Below, in pieces: positions 1 to 5,192 of a stretch of DNA of 5,192 nucleotides. The notes below the pieces were generated by a model. It saw only the letters and a program-made list of their open reading frames with translations, did no database searches and was not told the DNA's origin. Numbering within the stretch: position 1 is the first letter of the stretch; every line of letters starts with the position of its first letter. Source of the DNA: Pseudomonadota bacterium (GTDB lineage: Bacteria; Pseudomonadota; Alphaproteobacteria; Rhizobiales; Hyphomicrobiaceae); assembly GCA_023392135.1 (NCBI GenBank), contig JAEVZQ010000407.1, positions 1 through 5,192 on the forward strand. Reading direction: 5' to 3'. A program made the translations under genes and the position numbers.

Positions 1-734
1 CCCGGAACGAGCGCATGCGCCAGATCCGACGCCAGCGAAACCAGCGGATCGGCCAGAATATTCGCCAGAATCAGATCGTAGCTGCCCCCGCGGGTGCGCC
101 CGCGAGCGAGCCCTTCGGCCACCCGCATTCGGATGCGGCCCGCCTCGCCATTCACCCGCGCGTTCTCATGCGCAACGGCGATCGCCTGCGGATCGTTATC
201 GCTGGCCTCGATCCGCGCATGGGGCAGAGCGCGCGCGGCGGCAATGGCCAGTACGCCCGAGCCACAGCCGAGGTCGAGAACGCGCTCGAAGCTGCGCCGG
301 CGTGTCAGCTCGTCGAGGGCGAGCAGGCATCCCTGCGTGGTCGCATGGTGCGCCGTCCCGAACGCCTCACCGGCATCGATCAGCAGCGTGTTGGGCCCGC
401 GGGGCACCTTTCCGAGATCATGGCTGCCGTGAACCGTAAAGCGCCCGGCGCTGACCGGCGGCAATGCCGCCTGCGAGATCGCAACCCAGTTCTCGTCAGG
501 GACTTCCTCGATCCCGATTTGCGGAGGTGAGAACGGCAGGACGGCCTCGAGCTTCCGGGTCAGTGCCGCAGCATCGGGCTGCTCCTGGTAGTAGCCCTCT
601 ATCAGCCACCCTTCGCCCGCCTCGAACTGGGTGAGCGCATCGGGCGCGGGCTCGACCAGGTTTGCAAGCACCCCGACGAGGGTGCGCGCTATCTCCTGCT
701 CATCGACGGCAATGGTGATCTTGTATGATGGCAT
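1..734 (-). CDS. prmA: Ribosomal protein L11 methyltransferase (PrmA), 3' end missing
   Basis: PrmA is a cytoplasmic SAM-dependent enzyme that methylates ribosomal protein L11 on lysines and the N-terminus. Read on the minus strand, this frame is open from an ATG at 734-732 to the window edge, giving 244 complete codons; the C-terminal part, normally some tens of residues, lies outside. The N-terminal L11-recognition domain spans about residues 1-85 (starts MPSYKITIAVDEQ). It is followed by the family stretch AGRFTVHGSH (96-105) and the signature FGTAHHATTQGCLLALDEL (125-143). SAM-binding motif I is DLGCGSG (154-160), the acidic post-I loop is SDNDP (178-182), and the PrmA catalytic/substrate loop is ANIL (224-227). 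The ATG has only a weak GGGA ahead of it, but the N-terminus aligns with alphaproteobacterial PrmA as I know it. The gene lies 95 bp downstream of the DUF3754 gene on the same strand. Family identity is near certain; the missing end cannot be judged. Confidence 0.95.
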   Translation of the reverse strand, partial: MPSYKITIAVDEQEIARTLVGVLANLVEPAPDALTQFEAGEGWLIEGYYQEQPDAAALTRKLEAVLPFSPPQIGIEEVPDENWVAISQAALPPVSAGRFTVHGSHDLGKVPRGPNTLLIDAGEAFGTAHHATTQGCLLALDELTRRRSFERVLDLGCGSGVLAIAAARALPHARIEASDNDPQAIAVAHENARVNGEAGRIRMRVAEGLARGRTRGGSYDLILANILADPLVSLASDLAHALVP

Positions 735-829
735 GAACGGTCCCGATGCGCCCCGAACAAGGGCTTCTGGCGCGGACCTAACCTGCAAACGTAGCCTTGT
801 CGATCGGGCAAACCGTCAGGCCGTAGCGC

Positions 830-2287
830 TCACACGGGCATGCACCCCCCGTCGCCAGCGGGCATCTCCATTCCTTCGCCCGCACCCGAGCCGGGCAGCA
901 GATCCAGGAATGCGTCCCATTTACGATCAATGAGCAGCGCGGCATCTGCGGGTGGCAGCGTATGCAGCATTCCGTCCGGTGCCTCGGCGACGATGCCTTC
1001 CGCGATCAACCGCTCCAGCGCGTCCTCGATTTCGAAATCGACGTCAACCCCGAAGACCTGCTCCATGTAACGCTCGATGACCCGGTCCACCTCGGGCAGA
1101 TCGGCATGCTTGACCGGCCCCTTGGCCAGGACGGCGTAGAGAAGAATCTCCTCTTTCATGTCCTCCTCGGCAGCGCGGCTCGCGAGCTTGATGAGCACGC
1201 CGCGGTTGTCGGCCATGGCGTGGAAGTAGAGGTTCTGCGCCATGATGACCATGTAGCGCTGTCGCTCGTTCAGGTACTTCTTGCACTGCCGGAAAATGAC
1301 GCCGCCGAGGCCGAACGCGGCTCCCGCTGCGGCAAGCGGATTGGTCGTCAGCAGCGCCAGCTTGCCCGCGGCACTGAACGCTCCCATTCCGACCCCAGCG
1401 CTGCTCGTGATGCCTAGCTTCAGCTTGTCGAACGGCCGGAAGTTCACCCGCGTATTGGGAAAGATCATCTCGATGTCCGACCGCGGGATGTTCTTGAACA
1501 GCTTCATGTAGATGAGGTCGTCCTCGACCTCCGGCGCCAGCACGCTCCGCATCCGGCGCACGGCCCTGCTTGCCGCACGGCGTGAGACCTTCCGCTCCCG
1601 TACGAGCTCGTCGATCCGCTGGTCGTCCGACTTGAGCTTGAACAGCACGAACAGCCGCCGGAAGATCGGAACGTCGATCTCCTCCTTGCGCAGGAACGAC
1701 TTGATGGACCGGCGTTGATCCGTCCGGGTGGTGGCGCCGCGATAGTAGATCAGCAGCTCTTCGAAGGCGTCGAGGTCGACGTGCAGATCGAGCCCATAGT
1801 AGCTCTCCCGGGTCAGGATCAGCTCGATCTCCTGCGGGTTGATCCGCGTATAGTTCGCCTGCGTCAGCAGACTGTCTATACCGGCCACCACGCGCTGCTG
1901 CAGAAGCCTGCGTTCCTCCTCCGTATAGCTGCGGGTCATCAGCAGGTCGCTGTCAGGGCTGAAGGGCTCATAGTCCTGCTCCAGCCCCAGAAGCCGCGCG
2001 CCGTACTGCTGCTGACGCCAGTAGTCCAGGTAGCGGAAGAACCGGCGCGCATCCGCCGCCTGACCATTCGGCCAGATGTGCGGCTCGCTCAGGCGATCGA
2101 TGAGGGCGAACCGCGTGACCGGAATGAACCGCTCTCGCTCATCCGTGATCGCGCCCGGATCCGCCACCTCCTCCCCGTGGCCGTTCAGGAGATAGTGCCC
2201 GATCTCCGGTCCAGGAGACGGCGACTCCCGGCCGGCCATTTCATCCGGACGCTGAACATGGCTTGCGTTGGATGACGCGGCGGACAT
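830..2287 (-). CDS. DUF3754 (TMEM143-like) membrane-associated protein, 485 aa
   Basis: The molecular function of this family is not known; its eukaryotic relative TMEM143 is reported as mitochondrial. Family hallmarks seen here are ERFIPVTRFALIDRL (residues 52-66), the LIYYRG motif (179-184), FRRLFVLFK (209-217) and the conserved block from YMKLFKNIPRSDIEM (260-274) through FPNTRVNFRPFDKLKLG (276-292). A Gly/Ala-rich hydrophobic stretch follows (about 293-333) that could hold one or two membrane helices and ends in basic residues. The C-terminal third (about 365-465) is helical and looks like a winged-helix fold ending ALERLIAEGIV...DGMLHTL. The N-terminal 45 residues and the Gly/Met-rich last 20 look disordered. 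A longer frame runs up to 2398, but the ATG at 2287 follows an excellent GGAGG and precedes a typical low-complexity N-terminus, so I start there. Divergent from the J-domain gene and 95 bp upstream of prmA. Family call firm, role unknown. Confidence 0.88.
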   Translation of the reverse strand: MSAASSNASHVQRPDEMAGRESPSPGPEIGHYLLNGHGEEVADPGAITDERERFIPVTRFALIDRLSEPHIWPNGQAADARRFFRYLDYWRQQQYGARLLGLEQDYEPFSPDSDLLMTRSYTEEERRLLQQRVVAGIDSLLTQANYTRINPQEIELILTRESYYGLDLHVDLDAFEELLIYYRGATTRTDQRRSIKSFLRKEEIDVPIFRRLFVLFKLKSDDQRIDELVRERKVSRRAASRAVRRMRSVLAPEVEDDLIYMKLFKNIPRSDIEMIFPNTRVNFRPFDKLKLGITSSAGVGMGAFSAAGKLALLTTNPLAAAGAAFGLGGVIFRQCKKYLNERQRYMVIMAQNLYFHAMADNRGVLIKLASRAAEEDMKEEILLYAVLAKGPVKHADLPEVDRVIERYMEQVFGVDVDFEIEDALERLIAEGIVAEAPDGMLHTLPPADAALLIDRKWDAFLDLLPGSGAGEGMEMPAGDGGCMPV

Positions 2288-2292
2288 GAGGG

Positions 2293-2303
2293 CCCCTCCC
2301 CTT
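2293..2303 (-). promoter_or_regulatory. Ribosome binding site of the DUF3754 gene
   Basis: On the minus strand this reads AAGGGGAGGGG. Its GGAGG core (2299-2295) lies 7 nt before the ATG at 2287. It is the strongest Shine-Dalgarno sequence in the window and decides the 2287 start over the in-frame upstream start at 2398, which would add 37 residues. Confidence 0.8.
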
Positions 2304-2450
2304 ATGCTCGAATCGTGACCAGCTGCCGTTCTTGGTTCTCGCAAAGAAGTGCGCCGGCAGAACGCCTTCCCGAATTCGCTTGACGAGGCCTCTCGCACCT
2401 CCGACCTCAGAATAGTCCGGGTTCGGCCCCCCGCACGAGTCTTTGCGCAA

Positions 2451-2478
2451 TTGATGTTTTCTCAACTATGAGCATAAC
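2451..2478 (+). promoter_or_regulatory. Candidate sigma-70-type promoter for the J-protein operon
   Basis: A -35-like TTGATG (2451-2456) is followed after 16 bp by a -10-like CATAAC (2473-2478), inside the only AT-rich part of the divergent region. Both hexamers are imperfect. Transcription would begin near 2485 and leave a leader of roughly 110 nt. This is pattern matching only, with no second line of support. Confidence 0.25.
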
Positions 2479-2592
2479 AAATCCATGCGGCTGTTAGGCA
2501 ACATTTGTAAAATCCGTTGCAATGTCACAGTCATGCCGCTCTTGCCGACCAGATAAGCTGCATGCTGTCCTGCGCGGCATGGGGGCTGCTTG

Positions 2593-4347
2593 GTGCATTC
2601 ACAATTCATGCCACGCCTGTTGGGGTTTGCGTTCCTGCTCGTGTTGAGCGTGGGCGAGGCAACTGCGCGCGATGCTGTGATCCTTCCTGCGAGCTGCGAG
2701 CTTCGCGCGGGCCGGCTGGTCCTGCACGCTTCGCGCCCGACGGCGCATGAGATCGTCTCGCAGCGCGAGCGCCAGGTTTTCACAGCCTGCCGCGCTGGTG
2801 GCGACAACCGTTGCCGGCCTGTCATGGTCTACAGGTTCGACATGGCCTGCGGTGGGACGTCCGTACCCTGGAGCGATGTTTCCGCGGCTCTGATGGCAGC
2901 CAGCGGCACACGCGCCTGGATCAAGAATGAGCAGGTGCACATCGTACCGCCGCGGGCGACGCGACTGGGAGCGTGCGAAGGGGCCAGCCCCGACAAGTCG
3001 TTCATGCGCGACTGCGAGCCCTGGGAGATCGACGAGTCCAACAGAACGATCTGGGTGCTGCCGCAGCAGTTCGCCCCGTTGCATGAGGTCGGCGCGCGGT
3101 TCGTCGAGCTACCTCCGGCGACGGCATCGGTGGAGCAGAACCATTCCGGCGCCTCGGAGACGGCCTCACCCTCTAATGAGTTGCAGATCGCAGCGAAGCC
3201 AGACGAAGCAGGGACCGCCGCTGCAAACCTGTCGAATGCTCAGCAGGAGCAATTCGACCGCGCTTATGTGGCGGCGCCTGTGGCTCCCGCTCCGGACCAG
3301 GCGGACGAGCCGCAAAGCATCGCACCCACCGGGCTTTCGACCGGGACATTCCGCCAGCCGGAACGCTCCGAGTCCGAGGGTGTTCAGACGTTTGCCCGCA
3401 GCGTCTCACAGGCCATTGCGGCCGCACCGGCCGAGACTGCGCAGGTGACCGACCTGGAGCAAGAGAGCACCGCTTCGCTGCGAGACTGGTCCTTGCCCGA
3501 CTGGTCTTTCACGATCAACCTTGCGGATCAGCAGCTCACATCCTGGCTTTGGGATCAGGCGCAAGGCACGCTGGAGCCGCTTTCCGGCCATCTCAAGGAT
3601 CTGCGCGCAAATCAGCAGTTCACCGTCGTTCTGATGGGGATTGCCCTGTTGTCCGGATTGCTCTCCGGCATCGGCTGGTATTCGGCGCGATCAAGGCGGG
3701 CGCGGGCGCCTGCCTTCCGCGCGTCTCATGATCAGCCCTCCCCTGAGTTCAGGGCGACGACCAGCGGCGGGCCGGCATTCAGCGCCGGATCATCACCCGT
3801 CAGCCGAGCGGCGGCGATGGGTACTGCGTTGCTCGCTCCGACCGATGAGAAGATGTGCGGCGAGCTCTGCCGGACAGCGCACTCGATGCTCCAGCAGATC
3901 GATGCCCGCGTGGACGAGCTGCAGGGTGTGGCGCCGCTGCGCCGGGTGCTGCAGCGGGAGATGCGTAACCTCGAGCAGTTCCTGACGGCCGTGATGACCG
4001 CGTCGCCGACCGAGCCGGAGGAATGGCGCCGTACGCGCAATCGCCTGCAGCGGATCGTGCGCGAGCTGCATCGGCTCAGGGATATCGTCGAGGGCGCTTA
4101 TCGCAGTCTGTCTGGCGGCGGCTTCACCAGCCGCGAGCCGCCGCGTGACAAGTACGAGGCCTACGAGACGCTCGGCGTGAACCCCGACGTCAGCATGCGG
4201 ACGCTGAAGAAGCTCGTCGATGCGCTGCGCGCCTGCTGGCACCCCGATCTGGCCAAGGACGAAGCCGACCGGCAGCTCCGCGAAGAGCGCATGAAGCGGA
4301 TCAACATCGCCTGGGACATCATCACATCGAAACGCCAGGAGGCGTGA
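2593..4347 (+). CDS. Inner-membrane J-domain protein with Cys-rich periplasmic domain, ~584 aa
   Basis: J domains stimulate the ATPase of Hsp70/DnaK through an HPD loop. The N-terminus has a signal peptide (hydrophobic LLGFAFLLVLSV, cleavage probably after GEATA at about residue 25). A periplasmic domain follows with six cysteines at 35, 66, 74, 86, 128 and 141. An Ala/Pro/Glu-rich linker covers about 177-296, then DWSLPDWSF leads to one membrane helix (about 343-363), followed by basic ARSRRARA, which puts the rest in the cytoplasm. A helical, charged region (about 417-510) precedes a C-terminal J domain (about 521-580) with helix II LKKLVDALR, HPD at 550-552 and helix III RMKRINIAWDII. No Gly/Phe region or zinc finger is present, so it is a class C J-protein, built rather like DjlA but with an added periplasmic part. 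Possible starts are TTG 2590, GTG 2593 and ATG 2608; I chose GTG because GGGGG (2581-2585) lies 7 nt before it, but ATG 2608 is a real alternative. The client is unknown. Confidence 0.85.
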   Translation: MHSQFMPRLLGFAFLLVLSVGEATARDAVILPASCELRAGRLVLHASRPTAHEIVSQRERQVFTACRAGGDNRCRPVMVYRFDMACGGTSVPWSDVSAALMAASGTRAWIKNEQVHIVPPRATRLGACEGASPDKSFMRDCEPWEIDESNRTIWVLPQQFAPLHEVGARFVELPPATASVEQNHSGASETASPSNELQIAAKPDEAGTAAANLSNAQQEQFDRAYVAAPVAPAPDQADEPQSIAPTGLSTGTFRQPERSESEGVQTFARSVSQAIAAAPAETAQVTDLEQESTASLRDWSLPDWSFTINLADQQLTSWLWDQAQGTLEPLSGHLKDLRANQQFTVVLMGIALLSGLLSGIGWYSARSRRARAPAFRASHDQPSPEFRATTSGGPAFSAGSSPVSRAAAMGTALLAPTDEKMCGELCRTAHSMLQQIDARVDELQGVAPLRRVLQREMRNLEQFLTAVMTASPTEPEEWRRTRNRLQRIVRELHRLRDIVEGAYRSLSGGGFTSREPPRDKYEAYETLGVNPDVSMRTLKKLVDALRACWHPDLAKDEADRQLREERMKRINIAWDIITSKRQEA

Positions 4348-4356
4348 GCCAAGGGC

Positions 4357-4362
4357 AGAGGA
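4357..4362 (+). promoter_or_regulatory. Ribosome binding site of the DUF1801 gene
   Basis: AGAGGA lies 6 nt ahead of the ATG at 4369. It supports that start over the frame that could begin at GTG 4344, which is out of register and would sit 1 nt after AGGAGG (4337-4342). Confidence 0.65.
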
Positions 4363-4368
4363 AACGCG

Positions 4369-4839
4369 ATGGCGGGCAGGACGCCCAAGAAGCCGGCGAA
4401 AGCCGCAAAGAAGCCCGCAGCCAAACCGGCCTCCGACAAGCCGGTCCTCCTATCAGGCGGCAACCCTCGCATCCCCAAGGGCTACGGCGACGCGCCCGTG
4501 CAGGCCTACATCGCGGCGATGCCGGGCTGGAAGCAAGACGTCGGCCGCCGCCTCGACGAGATCATCGCGCGCACCGTCCCCGGCGTGCGCAAGGCCATTA
4601 AATGGAACTCGCCCTTCTATGGCGTCGAGGACAACGTCTGGTTCCTCAGCTTTCATTGCTTCACGAAGTACGTGAAGGTGGCCTTTTTCCGCGGCGCGTC
4701 GCTCAATCCGATGCCGCCAGGGACGTCGAAGCAGAAGGATGTGCGGTATTTGGATATTTACGAGAATGACGCGCTGGATGAGGCTCAGTTTGCAGATTGG
4801 GTGAAGCAGGCCGCCGCTTTGCCGGGCGAGAGGATGTGA
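4369..4839 (+). CDS. DUF1801 (YdhG-like) domain protein, 156 aa
   Basis: The body of the protein, about residues 45-155, fits the DUF1801/YdhG-like family: VQAYIAAMPGWKQDVGRRL, then the family core RKAIKWNSPFYGVEDNVWF, then KVAFFRGASLNPMPPGTSKQ and a C-terminal acidic helix EAQFADWVKQAAAL. The family is small, single-domain and probably cytoplasmic, with no established biochemical activity that I can name. The first ~24 residues form a Lys/Ala/Pro-rich tail (MAGRTPKKPAKAAKKPAAKP) resembling a disordered, nucleic-acid-binding type tail; that role is inference. The gene starts 21 bp after the J-protein stop with its own ribosome binding site, so the two are probably co-transcribed. The last ~35 codons are clearly less GC-rich than the start (48% G+C over 4741-4800 by hand count). 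No signal peptide or membrane segment is present. Confidence 0.85.
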   Translation: MAGRTPKKPAKAAKKPAAKPASDKPVLLSGGNPRIPKGYGDAPVQAYIAAMPGWKQDVGRRLDEIIARTVPGVRKAIKWNSPFYGVEDNVWFLSFHCFTKYVKVAFFRGASLNPMPPGTSKQKDVRYLDIYENDALDEAQFADWVKQAAALPGERM

Positions 4840-4901
4840 GTGGCTCAATGGGTGGCGTGAGCGGCCGCAAACCATTGGCTCACAAACAAAACGGCGTGAG
4901 C
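4836..4901. repeat. Alternating GTGAG(C)/GCTCA(C) inverted motifs
   Basis: GTGAG (4836-4840), GCTCA (4843-4847), GTGAGC (4857-4862), GCTCAC (4878-4883) and GTGAGC (4896-4901) alternate across 66 bp. The central GCTCAC can pair with the GTGAGC on either side, giving mutually exclusive 6-bp stems with loops of 15 or 12 nt. GGCGTGAGC also occurs as an exact direct repeat (4854-4862 and 4893-4901). The block fills the spacer between two convergent genes, so it may help end transcription, but no run of T follows either stem. Confidence 0.4.
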
Positions 4902-4925
4902 ACGAAATGATCGGCGCGTTGGCAC

Positions 4926-5192
4926 TCAATCGCTAGCGTGTTCCACGATATACCGCGCCCGATGATAGAGCTCGTCGAACGTGATGATCTCGGGTTCCTT
5001 GAGGCTACGCCGGTAGAGTTCGAACGAACGATACTTCTGCTCGTTCACGCCATGCTCGGCGCCAAACTCCGCCAGACGCCCGGCGACCACGAACGACCTC
5101 GGTTTGATTCCGTAGAGTACTTCGCCTGTTGGGTCGCCGCGCTTATCTACGGGTTCGAGGCGATCACGAATGTCCTTCAGGGCAGCATGTAC
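4926..5192 (-). CDS. C-terminal end of a Shedu-like (DUF4263/SduA) anti-phage nuclease, 5' part missing
   Basis: On the minus strand a frame is open from the window edge to TGA at 4928-4926, giving the last 88 residues of a longer protein. It begins VHAALKDIRDRLEP, continues IKPRSFVVAGRLAEF (29-43), and ends with KYRSFELYRRSL (53-64) and EPEIITFDELYHRARYIVE (66-84). That order, a beta strand ending in a 'vVaGR' motif, then a helix with R.FELY, then IiTFDELy.RA, is what I know from the C-terminal end of the Shedu DUF4263 domain, a PD-(D/E)XK-type nuclease fold of the single-gene Shedu defence system. The catalytic acidic and lysine residues would lie upstream and are not visible. Codon use is less GC-biased than prmA or the DUF3754 gene (GTA, GAA, CGT, TAT are common), fitting an acquired gene. 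Convergent with the DUF1801 gene. A DUF4263 protein with a non-defence role remains possible. Confidence 0.72.
   Translation of the reverse strand, partial: VHAALKDIRDRLEPVDKRGDPTGEVLYGIKPRSFVVAGRLAEFGAEHGVNEQKYRSFELYRRSLKEPEIITFDELYHRARYIVEHASD

Larger units (their letters stand above)
2288..2592. promoter_or_regulatory. Divergent intergenic region between the DUF3754 and J-protein genes
   Basis: About 305 bp separate the two divergent start codons, so promoters for both directions should lie here. The half next to the DUF3754 gene (2288-2440) is GC-rich. The centre (about 2440-2530) is clearly AT-richer than the surrounding genes, as expected for a promoter zone. It contains the 8-bp palindrome TTGCGCAA (2443-2450). 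I found no convincing EcfG-type GGAAC...GTT promoter, no riboswitch-like structure and no tRNA. Short frames that run through it have TTG starts and no recognisable family. Confidence 0.5.

Noticed and set aside
15..530. Plus-strand frame of 171 codons at the left edge
   Set aside because: It is antisense to prmA, whose SAM-binding and FGTAHH motifs are unmistakable on the minus strand.
735..829. Terminator or promoter in the 95-bp gap between the DUF3754 gene and prmA
   Set aside because: No stem followed by a T-run and no convincing -35/-10 pair was seen on the minus strand, so none is annotated.
962..2275. Long plus-strand open frames opposite the DUF3754 gene (962-1417, 1715-2275)
   Set aside because: They are antisense to a gene with clear family motifs; GC-rich codon bias commonly produces such frames, and their products look like shuffled Arg/Ala/Pro sequence.
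2288..2398. N-terminal extension of the DUF3754 gene to 2398 (37 extra residues)
   Set aside because: The ATG at 2287 has a strong GGAGG at 7 nt; the extension is Arg/Ser-rich with no family similarity and no ribosome binding site that I could see.
2241..2465. Possible 74-residue minus-strand gene in the divergent region
   Set aside because: It starts with TTG, has no clear ribosome binding site, overlaps the DUF3754 start in another frame and resembles no family I recognise.
4344..4601. GTG-started frame after AGGAGG at the J-protein stop
   Set aside because: Only 1 nt separates the AGGAGG from the GTG, the product is low-complexity, and the DUF1801 frame that overlaps it has a recognisable domain and its own ribosome binding site.

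Overview
The window looks like chromosomal DNA of a GC-rich alphaproteobacterium, probably of the Hyphomicrobiales/Rhizobiales type. This rests on the GC-rich codon use, the alphaproteobacterial style of the PrmA sequence, and the combination of a DUF3754 protein with a membrane J-domain protein. The order-level assignment is inference from sequence style, not from a marker search.

Layout: (1) 1-734, minus strand: the N-terminal ~244 residues of prmA (ribosomal protein L11 methyltransferase), cut by the left edge. (2) 830-2287, minus strand: a 485-residue DUF3754/TMEM143-like protein with a strong ribosome binding site that fixes its start. (3) 2288-2592: a divergent intergenic region, AT-rich in its middle, which should hold the promoters for both directions. 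(4) 2593-4347, plus strand: a ~584-residue inner-membrane protein with a signal peptide, a six-cysteine periplasmic domain, an Ala/Pro/Glu-rich linker, one transmembrane helix and a C-terminal cytoplasmic J domain with an intact HPD motif. (5) 4369-4839, plus strand: a DUF1801 (YdhG-like) protein 21 bp downstream, probably co-transcribed. (6) 4840-4925: a short convergent spacer with alternating GTGAG(C)/GCTCA(C) motifs. (7) 4926-5192, minus strand: the last 88 residues of a protein that resembles the C-terminus of Shedu (SduA, DUF4263) anti-phage nucleases, cut by the right edge.

How the parts relate: prmA and the DUF3754 gene point the same way but lie 95 bp apart, so co-transcription is possible but not shown. 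The DUF3754 gene and the J-protein gene are divergent and could share control. The J-protein would display HPD-dependent DnaK/Hsp70 recruitment on the cytoplasmic face while its N-terminal domain sits in the periplasm. The right edge appears to be the start of an accessory segment: base composition falls from the end of the DUF1801 gene onward and a probable defence gene follows. No tRNA, rRNA, CRISPR array, insertion sequence or convincing intrinsic terminator was seen.
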